Origin: Acidobacteriaceae bacterium | GTDB taxonomy: Bacteria; Acidobacteriota; Terriglobia; Terriglobales; Acidobacteriaceae | Direction: 5' to 3' | NCBI GenBank assembly: GCA_031296355.1 | Contig: JARLFX010000262.1 | Location: 1 to 27,214 of the forward strand | DNA length: 27,214 nucleotides | In this document: one piece after another, positions 6,728 to 17,169 of the stretch | Numbering within the stretch: the first letter of the stretch is position 1 | Layout: the number at the start of each line of letters is the position of its first letter | Position numbers and translations under genes: made by a program | The notes under the pieces: generated by a model | Told to the model about the DNA's origin: nothing | Database searches by the model: none | Seen by the model: the letters and a program-made list of their open reading frames with translations, nothing else

Positions 6728-7658
6728 TTAAAAATTCTTCAACCGGTGTCAATGATCGTTTGCTGCACTCCACCGGCACCAGGTGTCCGCAGCCCTGCAA
6801 CTCAACATACTGCGATTGCGGAATCAGTGCATGCATCCTGCGTCCCACGTCCGCCGGAATCAGCCGGTCTCCCGCACCCCACAGGATGAGCGTCGGCTGC
6901 CGCAGGTTCTGCAACCGGAAATCCAGCAGATCGGTGCCAGAGGTCATCGCCAGCGCGCTGCGCTTCACCACCCACGCATTCCGCTGCATGTTGGGCAACG
7001 CATCGCGAGCCACCAGGTACGGCAACATCCTGTCACCCGGCTCCAGGTAATGGAACAGCTCCTGTAACTCTGCTTCTGAATTTGGTGCAAACAGGGAGAG
7101 CGGCATCACCGGATGGAAATAGATCCCTGCCGCATCAATCACCATCACGCGCCGCACCATCTCCGGCTTGTCCAGCGCCAGCTTCAGCGCGATCCATCCA
7201 CCCATAGACCAGCCCAGCACATCCGCCTGCTGCAACCCGCGGTCCTGCATGAACTTTGCCACCACGTCTTCTTCCTGCGCGATGGAATACGTTGCATCCG
7301 CCGGTCGTGCAGAGCGCCCATAGCCCAACAGCTCCGGCGCATAGACGTGGTATCCCTGCGCGGCCAGCGCCGGCAGAAACTTGACCCAGTCCTCCCCGCG
7401 TCCGCCCAGTCCATGCACCAGCACCAGCGGAACAGGTTGCGCCGCCCCCTTCGCTGCTGCCTCGTAGTAGTGAATTCTATGTCCGTCGATCTCCGTCCAT
7501 CGGCTCTTTACGCCATGCGTACGCAGCGCCCAGCGCGCCGTCTGCTCACCTACCCACACCGGATGCACGCATACTACATACGTCGCCAGTGCGATCAATA
7601 CCAGCAACCCTATCAATGTCTTTCGTACAGGATGTCTATCGCCGTACCGGTCTCTCAT
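6708..7658 (-). CDS. Membrane-anchored alpha/beta hydrolase
   Basis: The protein has 316 residues. An N-terminal hydrophobic segment (about residues 14-31, after a basic MRDRYGDRHPVRK) should anchor it in the inner membrane with the hydrolase domain outside. The alpha/beta-hydrolase fold is clear: oxyanion block VHGLGG (82-86), nucleophile elbow GWSMGG (S151), acid D264 in GAGDRLIP and His H292 in GCGHLVPVE. Substrate is unknown; the family includes esterases, lipases and C-C hydrolases. Its start overlaps the NUDIX stop by 4 nt (ATGA at 7658-7655), showing translational coupling. The last five codons and stop lie inside a heptamer repeat, so the native C-terminus has probably been replaced by repeat sequence. 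Confidence 0.88.
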   Translation of the reverse strand: MRDRYGDRHPVRKTLIGLLVLIALATYVVCVHPVWVGEQTARWALRTHGVKSRWTEIDGHRIHYYEAAAKGAAQPVPLVLVHGLGGRGEDWVKFLPALAAQGYHVYAPELLGYGRSARPADATYSIAQEEDVVAKFMQDRGLQQADVLGWSMGGWIALKLALDKPEMVRRVMVIDAAGIYFHPVMPLSLFAPNSEAELQELFHYLEPGDRMLPYLVARDALPNMQRNAWVVKRSALAMTSGTDLLDFRLQNLRQPTLILWGAGDRLIPADVGRRMHALIPQSQYVELQGCGHLVPVECSKRSLTPVEEFLKAGSRD

Positions 7659-8116
7659 GCGCGCGCCTTCCCTGCTTCATGCACCATGCCAAATGCCTTC
7701 TCAATTGCTCCCAGCGTGAAATCTGGCAGTGCATACTGCTGCAGATCATCGCGTCCTGCCCAGCATACGTCAGTCGCATCGTCGCCCGCGCACAGTGCGC
7801 TCTCAATCTGCCCAGCCATCGGCCGGCATATCCAATCCACCAGCACATAGTGGTAGCGCACCGCGCCCTCGTCATCGCGATCAATCAGGTCATATACGCC
7901 GAGCAGTTGCAGCGGTTCCACATCCAGCCCGGTCTCTTCGCGGACCTCCCGCACCACCGCATGCTCTACGCTCTCGCCCAGTTCCAATCGCCCGCCCGGC
8001 AACGACCACTCTCCCTCCAGCGGAGGCCGTCCCCGGCGAATCAGCAGCACGCGGTTCTCCGCGATCACCACCGCACCGGCGCCGATCATGGGTTCAGTTG
8101 GATATTGTCGAGGCAT
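7655..8116 (-). CDS. NUDIX hydrolase
   Basis: The protein has 153 residues. The NUDIX box is perfect: G42-x5-E48-x7-R56-E57-V-R-E60-E61-T-G63-L, the Mg2+-binding helix that cleaves nucleoside diphosphates linked to another moiety. The N-terminal strand (IGAGAVVIAENRVLLIRRG) is typical of MutT/ADP-ribose pyrophosphatase-like members. Substrate cannot be assigned; the general style (LPGGRLELGES, VYDLIDRDDEG) resembles cytoplasmic house-cleaning enzymes. The gene begins 4 nt after the nitroreductase stop and overlaps the downstream hydrolase by 4 nt, so it is the middle gene of a three-gene operon. Confidence 0.92.
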   Translation of the reverse strand: MPRQYPTEPMIGAGAVVIAENRVLLIRRGRPPLEGEWSLPGGRLELGESVEHAVVREVREETGLDVEPLQLLGVYDLIDRDDEGAVRYHYVLVDWICRPMAGQIESALCAGDDATDVCWAGRDDLQQYALPDFTLGAIEKAFGMVHEAGKARA

Positions 8117-8120
8117 CCGG

Positions 8121-8771
8121 CTACTTCAGCGGCTTCCCGTATTCCTCGCCGAATACAGTGTGCGACATGTCAAAGCGTCCGCCATGAAACTTATCCGCAC
8201 CCTTCAATCGCCCAATCGTCAGCAGTGCCACCACGTGATAGCTCAGCGGCAGGCGCAGCACCTCGTGCACCTTCTCCTGCTCAAAACCTTCCATCGGCGC
8301 GGTGTCATAGCCCATCACCTCTGCCATCAGCATCATGTGGGTGAAAGCGATCATCACCTGCTTGTTCAGCCACGCCTTCATTTGCTCGCTGCTGAAACTC
8401 GAAAGATAGTTCGGCACCGTAACCTGCGCCTGGTGCGCATAGCCTTCCGGCATACCGCCTTCCCGTCCCAGCCGCAACATCTCGTCCAGGTCCTTGCGCC
8501 AGCCATCCGTATCGCCGCAGGCCACAATCACTGCCGATGCTTCTTCCACCTTAGGCTGGTTGTAGCTCGCCCCGCGCAGCCGCTTCTTCTGCTCCGGCGT
8601 CTGCACTACGATGAAGCGCCACGGCTGCATGTTGTATCCACTCGGTGCAGCCAGTCCTGCTTCCAGAATTTGATGGATATCTACTGCCGGTATCGGGGTA
8701 CCGTCAAAACTAGGAGTGGCGCGCCGTTCGCGAATCGCCTGCGCCAGAGATTTTGGTTTCTTACTGCTCAT
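8121..8771 (-). CDS. Nitroreductase-family FMN oxidoreductase
   Basis: The protein has 216 residues. Nitroreductase-fold landmarks are the phosphate-binding IRERRATPSFDG near residues 13-24 and APSGYNMQPWRFIVV around 41-56, which contacts FMN, plus VMGYDTAPMEGF in the C-terminal half. Such enzymes are homodimeric and reduce nitro compounds, quinones or enones with NAD(P)H. The SGYNMQPW wording is common in uncharacterised acidobacterial and proteobacterial members, and no specific substrate can be given. It is the first gene of the nitroreductase, NUDIX, hydrolase operon. Its promoter would lie in the 81 nt before the next minus-strand gene. Confidence 0.9.
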   Translation of the reverse strand: MSSKKPKSLAQAIRERRATPSFDGTPIPAVDIHQILEAGLAAPSGYNMQPWRFIVVQTPEQKKRLRGASYNQPKVEEASAVIVACGDTDGWRKDLDEMLRLGREGGMPEGYAHQAQVTVPNYLSSFSSEQMKAWLNKQVMIAFTHMMLMAEVMGYDTAPMEGFEQEKVHEVLRLPLSYHVVALLTIGRLKGADKFHGGRFDMSHTVFGEEYGKPLK

Positions 8772-8852
8772 GGTCTTGGTGTCCTGTGTCTTTGTGGTTC
8801 AACCGCTTGATTAAAATCAAATTGCTGAGAAATTGACCATACCACGGCCCAT

Positions 8853-9911
8853 CTATGGGCCTGCCGGCAACGGATTGAACTCAATGCCGAAGCTGCTCTG
8901 CCCCGGCGCGTCTGCGTAGACCCACGCTGACGAAAATCCACTCCGCAATTCAGGATACGCCGCCAGCAACGCCATTAGCGCCGCCATGCTGCGCACCCGC
9001 ACCGCCGCAGGCTCACTCACAGACGTCATCGGCACGTGCAGCGCCAGTTGCAGAGACTTGCCATCGACCGACTCCTGCGTGCCAATTGCTGTGAAGTTTT
9101 CACTAGGGAAGGAGTCCGTATATTTATTACACCCGGTAGCTGGACAGGCGATCACGCTCAGCGGATGCTCCGCGCTGATGCCATTCGCCAGTTGCGCTGG
9201 CAGTGCGCTCTCCTGCTCCGCATGCAGCTTGTCGCGGTTCGGACTGCTCACAAAATTCACCGGAGTCAACAGCGCATCCGCCTCAGCATAATAGAGCCAC
9301 GCATTCCACCGCTGGTTCTGCTTGGCATACGCTCGCGCCTGCACCCAGTACCACAGCCCATCATGCCCTCCTACAGTCGCAGCCTTCGGAATAAACCCCG
9401 CCAGCAGCCACTTGCCCGCGACCTGCTGCAGCACAAAGCTCAGTTGCCACGCTCGCGTTCCCGCCGCTGCCCGCACCGTTGCCAACGCATAATGGCCTGC
9501 TGGCAGATCAGGAATATTGAAGATCGTCGGCGAAGTTGCATTCGCCGGAGTACAGAAAAACTGGGTGTCCGCTGCTACAGTGTTGCTGCTGGCATCCAGC
9601 AGATAGAGCGCCGGAGAATCCCCCAGCGTCGCCCCCGCCAGTTTGGGCGCAATCGAGCTGATACCCCCGGCAATGCCATCAAAATTCTGGGCATATTGTG
9701 GAATCGTCGCCGCCCGCACACCGGCTGCATCATTTGCCTGCACCAGCCGCGCAAAACTCTGCGCCGCCTGCGCCAGACCGTCGCGGTCCGCCGCTGTCAT
9801 TGCAGCCTGCGTGGTGCAGCTCTGCGCCAACAGAGCACATGGCATCAGCACCATCAGGCCTGCCAGCAAACTGCCAAACCACATCCTTCGCTCCAATGAC
9901 GTTCTGCCCAT
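8853..9911 (-). CDS. Exported hypothetical protein
   Basis: The gene encodes 352 residues with an N-terminal signal peptide (hydrophobic FGSLLAGLMVLMPCALLA, then AQSCTTQ). The ATG at 9911 has GGAGAG upstream; an internal ATG at 9884 is also preceded by an SD-like GGAG and would still keep the signal. The mature protein has pairs of Cys (SCTTQ, FFCTPAN, IACPATGCNKY), suggesting periplasmic disulphides, and a Trp/Tyr-rich centre (GLWYWVQARAYAKQNQRWNA) that resembles a TPR-like helix pair. I recognise no family. It is divergent from the STN-domain gene across 140 nt, so the two may share a promoter region, but a joint function is not shown. Confidence 0.8.
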   Translation of the reverse strand: MGRTSLERRMWFGSLLAGLMVLMPCALLAQSCTTQAAMTAADRDGLAQAAQSFARLVQANDAAGVRAATIPQYAQNFDGIAGGISSIAPKLAGATLGDSPALYLLDASSNTVAADTQFFCTPANATSPTIFNIPDLPAGHYALATVRAAAGTRAWQLSFVLQQVAGKWLLAGFIPKAATVGGHDGLWYWVQARAYAKQNQRWNAWLYYAEADALLTPVNFVSSPNRDKLHAEQESALPAQLANGISAEHPLSVIACPATGCNKYTDSFPSENFTAIGTQESVDGKSLQLALHVPMTSVSEPAAVRVRSMAALMALLAAYPELRSGFSSAWVYADAPGQSSFGIEFNPLPAGP

Positions 9912-10051
9912 GCTCTCCGTTCGTGGCGGTCCGGCACTGCTTCCGCAATCACTGCTAGTCTAGTACACAGATGGCAGTAGCTTCTGCTGCTCGCCTTCCC
10001 CCCGCGGGCTTCGTCCTACTCATAAGCCCCTGGGAGTTCAAAAGGAATTAG

Positions 10052-10999
10052 ATGCGCGTCAAAGCAACATCGGGAATGCCACTCCACCGTTATCTGTGGC
10101 TTATCGCCGCCCTCGTGCCGTCCACGCTCACCGCGCAGCCTCCCCCGCAGGCCAATCTTCCTGTCGGATTCCCCGGCGGCACCCCCGTAGGCATGCCCAC
10201 CCCCCCGGTTCGCAGCATGCGGCCTCCTCAGCAAGCCGCTCGCCCTGCCACCACCGCACCTGCACCGCCGCCAGTCTCTCAGCTCCCGGCCATGCCCGTG
10301 GCGCCCGTCGCGCCCCCTGTACCCCAGACTCCCGCCTCATCCCCTCCAGAGCACGCCAGCGTGCGCTACGCCAACGGACTCGTCAGCATACAGGCCAGCA
10401 ACTCCAGCCTGAACCAGATCCTCCGCTCCATCATGCGTCAGACCGGCCTGCAGATCAGTGGTGGCGTGCAGGAAGAGCGTGTCTACGGCAACTATGGCCC
10501 CGCCCGTCTCGGCCCGTTGCTCACTAACCTTCTCGCCGGCACCGGCTCCAACGTTATCTTCGTCCCCGCAAATGGGAGTAAGGCAGCTCAACTCATACTC
10601 TCGCCCCGCAATGGCGGCTCCATGCCTCCGCCACCCGGCGTCTCTGCCAATCCCGCACTGGACGACGATCCCTCCACGCCGCCACCAACACTGGCTGATA
10701 CACCCATGGCTCCTGTTTCGGATCCTTCCGTCAGAGCCCCGGCTCCCGATTCGGGCGTCCTCACAACTCCCTCCACCTCCATCACCATCCCGCCAGTGCC
10801 TCAGCCAGCTGTCACGTCTACTGTGCCTGCGGTACCACCGGCGCCTGCGGAGCCGCCGAAACCTCGTACACCGGAACAAATTGTGGAAGATATTATGCGC
10901 AGGCGCGCAGCCCAGGCCCAGTTCGAGAAGGAGATGAAGAAGGCCAAGGTCGCCCCAGTGCCAACTGCCACACCCGCCCAGCCAGACACGCAAAAATAG
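10052..10999 (+). CDS. Exported Pro-rich protein with STN/secretin-N-like domain
   Basis: The protein has 315 residues. ATG 10052 is preceded by AAAAGGAATT (SD-like AAGGAA at 10040-10045). Residues 1-28 form a signal peptide (LWLIAALVPSTLTAQ), 30-100 and 190-280 are Pro/Ala/Thr-rich linkers, and 103-185 form a compact domain. That domain (VSIQASNSSLNQILRSIMR, TGLQISGG, RLGPLLTNLLAGTGSNVIF) has the beta-alpha-beta pattern of STN/secretin N-domains, in which a short motif precedes a helix and a final strand. STN domains dock secretins, TonB receptors and FecR-type sensors. Here there is no secretin or barrel, so this is a free-standing periplasmic STN protein. The C-terminal 265-300 region is charged and probably helical. 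Confidence 0.75.
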   Translation: MRVKATSGMPLHRYLWLIAALVPSTLTAQPPPQANLPVGFPGGTPVGMPTPPVRSMRPPQQAARPATTAPAPPPVSQLPAMPVAPVAPPVPQTPASSPPEHASVRYANGLVSIQASNSSLNQILRSIMRQTGLQISGGVQEERVYGNYGPARLGPLLTNLLAGTGSNVIFVPANGSKAAQLILSPRNGGSMPPPPGVSANPALDDDPSTPPPTLADTPMAPVSDPSVRAPAPDSGVLTTPSTSITIPPVPQPAVTSTVPAVPPAPAEPPKPRTPEQIVEDIMRRRAAQAQFEKEMKKAKVAPVPTATPAQPDTQK

Positions 11000-11048
11000 C
11001 AGCGTTCACTGCTGGGTTCAACAATATTTCAGGTATTTTGCTGCGGAA

Positions 11049-11228
11049 TTAGTTGCCGGCGATAGCCGTGCGGCGTGCTGCCGCGCTCGTCGCAACGCTT
11101 TTTGACGCCACACTTCTGGAATGGACGCGAAAGGCTGAGAACATAGCCAGGCAGATGCCGTACGCAAACAACACTCCACTCGCAAGAGAGGCCAGCACAG
11201 CACACACAAGCACGACCCAGTTCGCCAT
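11049..11228 (-). CDS. Small single-pass membrane protein (59 residues)
   Basis: The gene starts at ATG 11228, which has a strong Shine-Dalgarno (AAGGAGA) 4 nt upstream on the minus strand. A longer reading of the frame to 11336 has no such signal. Residues 4-32 form one long hydrophobic helix (WVVLVCAVLASLASGVLFAY, then GICLAMFSAF), followed by a basic and Ser/Ala-rich tail. No family is recognised and no function is assigned. The strong SD and good hydrophobic profile make it a likely real gene. It lies between the STN-domain gene and uvrA, pointing away from uvrA. Confidence 0.7.
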   Translation of the reverse strand: MANWVVLVCAVLASLASGVLFAYGICLAMFSAFRVHSRSVASKSVATSAAARRTAIAGN

Positions 11229-11525
11229 TACGTCTCCTTGTTGGGGTGGTTTCCTATATTTTACCGCGCCGCTCTTCAAGCATCGCTTGAGGAAAACTCT
11301 AGGCCCCGCTTCAACCTGATTCTCGCAAATCTCCACTCACCTTCCAGTAAAATTTCTGGAATTTTCCACACATGGAACCGCTTTGCTATTGCCACAGGAG
11401 GTACCTGCGCAGGTTCCCCCACTCTGTAGCCCCTCCCTCAACGACTTCTCCACCGCACCCATTCGCACTCATCCCATCCGATGCCGTAATCTATATCTTT
11501 GCCCGAACTTCGCTTTTCCTCCTGC
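11229..11525. other. Divergent intergenic region upstream of uvrA
   Basis: This 297-nt stretch separates the small membrane protein from uvrA and should hold promoters for both. AT-rich blocks occur at 11262-11274 and 11346-11371. A dyad at 11400-11417 is listed separately. No RNA gene or terminator was seen. Confidence 0.5.
11400..11417. promoter_or_regulatory. Candidate operator dyad upstream of uvrA
   Basis: The core ACCTGCGCAGGT (11403-11414) is a perfect 12-bp palindrome, flanked by GG-T and T-CC so that the 18-bp dyad has one central-symmetric mismatch pair. It lies 108 nt before the chosen uvrA start. A repressor site is possible; it is not an E. coli- or Bacillus-type LexA box. Confidence 0.3.
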
Positions 11526-14500
<2,975 letters not shown>

Positions 14501-14504
<4 letters not shown>

Positions 14505-15367
14505 CCGACCTCGATCTCAATCCCGAACCCACCGCAGCAGTAGAGATGCACGTGCCCCCGCGCATACCGCACATCGGCCACGCAATACTGTTTCTGCTCT
14601 TCGCCCTGGGCACGATATTCGCCTCCCAACTCGCCGTAGTCGGTATCGCCCACTTACTGCCCTCGCTGCATGCGCTTTCCATGGGCCAGATCATCCACAT
14701 TCCCCGGCTCACCGTTATCTCCAGCTTCGTGGCCTATACGCTGGTGCTCGGCATCTCCATCATCGTCTTCCCCGCCATCTGGCATCGCAGCTTCGCCAGC
14801 GGTATCTCGTGGAACCTCAACGCCGCCATCCGCAACGTCCGCTGGCTCATCCCCGCTGGCGTCGGCATCGCCATCCTCAGCGCGGTCAGCGAAGCCTTCC
14901 AGACCATTCCCAAAAGCCTTCCAGTCGACAAATTCTTCCAGAGCCGCCTCGACCTCTGGCTCGTCTCCATCCTCGGCACCCTGCTCGCTCCGGCGTTTGA
15001 AGAGATTTGTTTCCGCGGATTCCTCCTCCCCGCCGTCGCCATCGCCTACGAGTGGTCCGCCACCCCGAGTACCCCAGAAGGCCGCATCCTATGGCACTCC
15101 ACCAACGACGTCTCCTCCGCCGCACTCGTCATAGGCGCCGTAGTCTCCAGCGCTGGCTTCGTCCTGATGCACGGTCCTCAACTGCACTACACCATCGGCC
15201 CCCTGTCTATCCTCTTCTGCGTCAGCCTCGCGCTCTCCGCCATCCGCATCCGCCTGCGCTCCGTAGCCGCATCCACCCTGGTTCACGCCAGCTACAACGG
15301 CTTCCTCTTCGCCATGACCTTCATCTCCACCCGCGGCTACACCCACCTCGACAAGCTAGGCCGCTAG
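14501..15367 (+). CDS. CPBP-family intramembrane protease-like protein
   Basis: The protein has 288 residues with about seven hydrophobic segments. All three CPBP (CAAX protease/bacteriocin-processing, ABI) motifs are intact: EExxxR at E167-E168-R172 (FEEICFRG), FxxxH at F220-H224 (FVLMH) and HxxxN at H262-N266 (HASYN). These build the glutamate-based active site in the membrane. Family members process prenylated or other membrane proteins, and many serve in bacteriocin self-immunity; here no bacteriocin genes are near, so the substrate is unknown. The start ATG overlaps the uvrA stop (ATGA at 14501-14504), indicating translational coupling with uvrA, and pyrE starts 20 nt after its stop. Confidence 0.9.
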
Positions 15368-15387
15368 TCCATTTACAATCTCCATTG

Positions 15388-15990
15388 ATGCCAACCTTCG
15401 ACGACACCCGCGCCGCCCTCCTCCAACTTCTCGCGCAACTCTCCTTCAAGCTAGGCGATTTCACCCTGGCCTCCGGCGCAAAGAGCGACTACTACATCGA
15501 CTGCCGCACCACCACGCTGCATGCCGAAGGCGGCCGCCTCGCCGGCCTCGCCCTGTACGACGTCATCCGCCGCCAGATCCCCGACGCAGAAGCCGTCGGT
15601 GGCCTCACCATGGGCGCCGACCCCCTCGTCTCCAACACCGCCAGCGCCTCCGCCTGGTATGCCATCGACCACCCCGGCACGCCGCTGGTCAACGGCTTCC
15701 TCGTCCGCAAAGCTGAGAAGGCTCACGGCACCGGACGCAAGATTGAAGGCTTCCTGAAGCCCGGCGCCCAGGTCATCATCGTGGATGATGTCTGCACCAC
15801 CGGCGGCAGCACCGTCACCGCGATAGAAGCCGCGAACGAAGCCGAAATGATCGTCGCCGGCGTCCTCTGCCTAGTCGACCGCGAACAGGGTGGCCGCGTC
15901 GCCATCGAAAAAGCCGCCGGCTCCGCCCCCTTCATCTCCCTCTTCACCGCCGCCGACGTCCGCGCCGCCCACATCGCGCTTAGTAAGTAA
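15388..15990 (+). CDS. pyrE: Orotate phosphoribosyltransferase
   Basis: The protein has 200 residues, typical of PyrE. It joins orotate and PRPP to form orotidine 5'-phosphate in pyrimidine synthesis. The PRPP-binding loop VIIVDDVCTTGGST is at residues 129-142. The catalytic VRKAEKAHGTG loop and the substrate-side GGLTMGADPLV block are both present, as is the N-terminal FTLASGAKSDYYIDCR. ATG 15388 is chosen as the first start after the CPBP stop, giving the family N-terminus; the longer open frame upstream is a shadow of the CPBP gene. No other pyr genes are in the window. Confidence 0.95.
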   Translation: MPTFDDTRAALLQLLAQLSFKLGDFTLASGAKSDYYIDCRTTTLHAEGGRLAGLALYDVIRRQIPDAEAVGGLTMGADPLVSNTASASAWYAIDHPGTPLVNGFLVRKAEKAHGTGRKIEGFLKPGAQVIIVDDVCTTGGSTVTAIEAANEAEMIVAGVLCLVDREQGGRVAIEKAAGSAPFISLFTAADVRAAHIALSK

Positions 15991-15996
15991 AAAATG

Positions 15997-16048
15997 TTTA
16001 GACCGAACTCAAGTAAAAATCATTTAAACCAAATTCACGTAAACTTAA
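15997..16048 (+). repeat. Two 26-nt direct repeats upstream of mtnA
   Basis: Two adjacent AT-rich copies, 15997-16022 and 16023-16048, share the pattern TTTA-x-ACC-x-AA-x-TCA-x-GTAAA in the same phase, with mismatches at only five of the first 21 positions. The second copy ends 6 nt before the mtnA start codon. The AT-richness contrasts with the flanking genes. They could be regulator-binding sites or part of the mtnA promoter. Confidence 0.6.
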
Positions 16049-16054
16049 GCAGAC

Positions 16055-17104
16055 ATGATTCCTACCCTTGAATGGACCGAAGCCGGGGTCCGCTTTCTCG
16101 ATCAGACAAAGCTTCCCTTAGAAGAGACCTACGTTCTCGCCACCACCTACCAGCAGGTTGCAGACGTCATTGTGACCATGGTCGTCCGCGGCGCGCCCGC
16201 CATCGGAGTCTCCGCCGCTATGGGCGTTGCTCTCGGCGTGAAGAACACCAAAGCCACCACCCTCCCGGCCCTCACCGCCGAAGTCAAGATCATCTGCGAC
16301 ACCCTCGCCGCCACGCGTCCTACCGCCGTCAATCTCTTCTGGGCGATCGAGCGCATGCGCCGCGTATACGAAGGCCTCTCGCAGACCGAAGGCATCACCA
16401 TCCCCGTCATCCAGCAGGCGCTCATCGCAGAGTCCCTGAAGATGTACGACGAAGACATCGCCGCCTGCAAGGCCATGGGCAAGTTCGGCGCGCCGCTGAT
16501 GCCTCAGACAGGCACCGTCCTCACCCACTGCAACGCCGGCGCGCTCGCCACCTGCGGATACGGCACCGCCCTCGGCGTCATCCGCGCCGCCGTCGAAGCC
16601 GGCCACAAGATCGACGTCTATGCCGACGAGACCCGCCCCTTCCTGCAGGGCGCTCGCCTCACCGCGTGGGAACTGATGCACGACAACATCCCCACCACCG
16701 TGCTCTGCGACAACATGGCCGGCACCCTCATGCGTCAGGGCAAGATCCAGGCCGTAGTCGTCGGTGCAGATCGCATCGCCGCCAACGGTGATGTCGCCAA
16801 CAAGATCGGCACCTACACCGTCGCCGTACTGGCGAAGGAGCATGGCATTCCCTTCTACGTCGCCGCCCCCTGGTCCACCATCGACCGCGCCACCGCGACG
16901 GGAGACGGCATCCCCATCGAGCAGCGCAGCCCGCTCGAAGTCACCCACTCCAACGGCAGGCAGATGACGCCCACCGGCGTCGGCATCCAGAACCCCGCAT
17001 TCGATGTGACTCCGGCCAAATACGTGACTGGAATCATCACCGAGCGCGGAGTTCTCACCGCGCCCTACGATGAATCCATGAGGGCAATGCTGGCAAAGTT
17101 GTAA
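16055..17104 (+). CDS. mtnA: Methylthioribose-1-phosphate isomerase
   Basis: The protein has 349 residues, normal length. MtnA converts 5-methylthioribose-1-phosphate to 5-methylthioribulose-1-phosphate in methionine salvage. Family blocks are [11 protein letters not shown] near residue 47, [10 protein letters not shown] with the proposed catalytic Cys C159, [16 protein letters not shown], and [19 protein letters not shown] with the proposed catalytic Asp D239. These numbers match the Bacillus enzyme (C160, D240) to within one. The fold is shared with eIF2B-alpha-type proteins, but the Cys/Asp pair and blocks indicate the isomerase. No other mtn genes are adjacent. The 26-nt repeats lie immediately upstream. 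Confidence 0.96.
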   Translation: MIPTLEWTEAGVRFLDQTKLPLEETYVLATTYQQVADVIVTMVVRGAPAIGVSAAMGVALGVKNTKATTLPALTAEVKIICDTLAATRPTAVNLFWAIERMRRVYEGLSQTEGITIPVIQQALIAESLKMYDEDIAACKAMGKFGAPLMPQTGTVLTHCNAGALATCGYGTALGVIRAAVEAGHKIDVYADETRPFLQGARLTAWELMHDNIPTTVLCDNMAGTLMRQGKIQAVVVGADRIAANGDVANKIGTYTVAVLAKEHGIPFYVAAPWSTIDRATATGDGIPIEQRSPLEVTHSNGRQMTPTGVGIQNPAFDVTPAKYVTGIITERGVLTAPYDESMRAMLAKL

Positions 17105-17121
17105 CATGAAGCGGACGCGAC

Positions 17122-17169
17122 TCTGGTGCTCCATTCGGGTTCAACCAGATAGCCTAAACTGGAGCACCC
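17122..17169 (+). promoter_or_regulatory. 5' leader with SD-sequestering hairpin and competing fold
   Basis: GGTGCTCCA (17125-17133) is complementary to TGGAGCACC (17160-17168), a 9-bp stem around 26 nt that would cover the likely Shine-Dalgarno GGAG (17161-17164), just before the ATG at 17170. A second pairing, TCTGGT (17122-17127) with ACCAGA (17144-17149), uses part of the same left arm and would exclude the first. This is a possible translation control element; no known riboswitch class is recognised. Confidence 0.45.

Noticed and set aside
10998..11017. Terminator after the STN-domain gene
   Set aside because: AGCAG/CTGCT gives only a 5-bp stem without a T run; too weak.
11400..11417. 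LexA (SOS) box
   Set aside because: It does not fit the CTG-N10-CAG or the GAAC-N4-GTTC consensus; retained only as an unnamed dyad.
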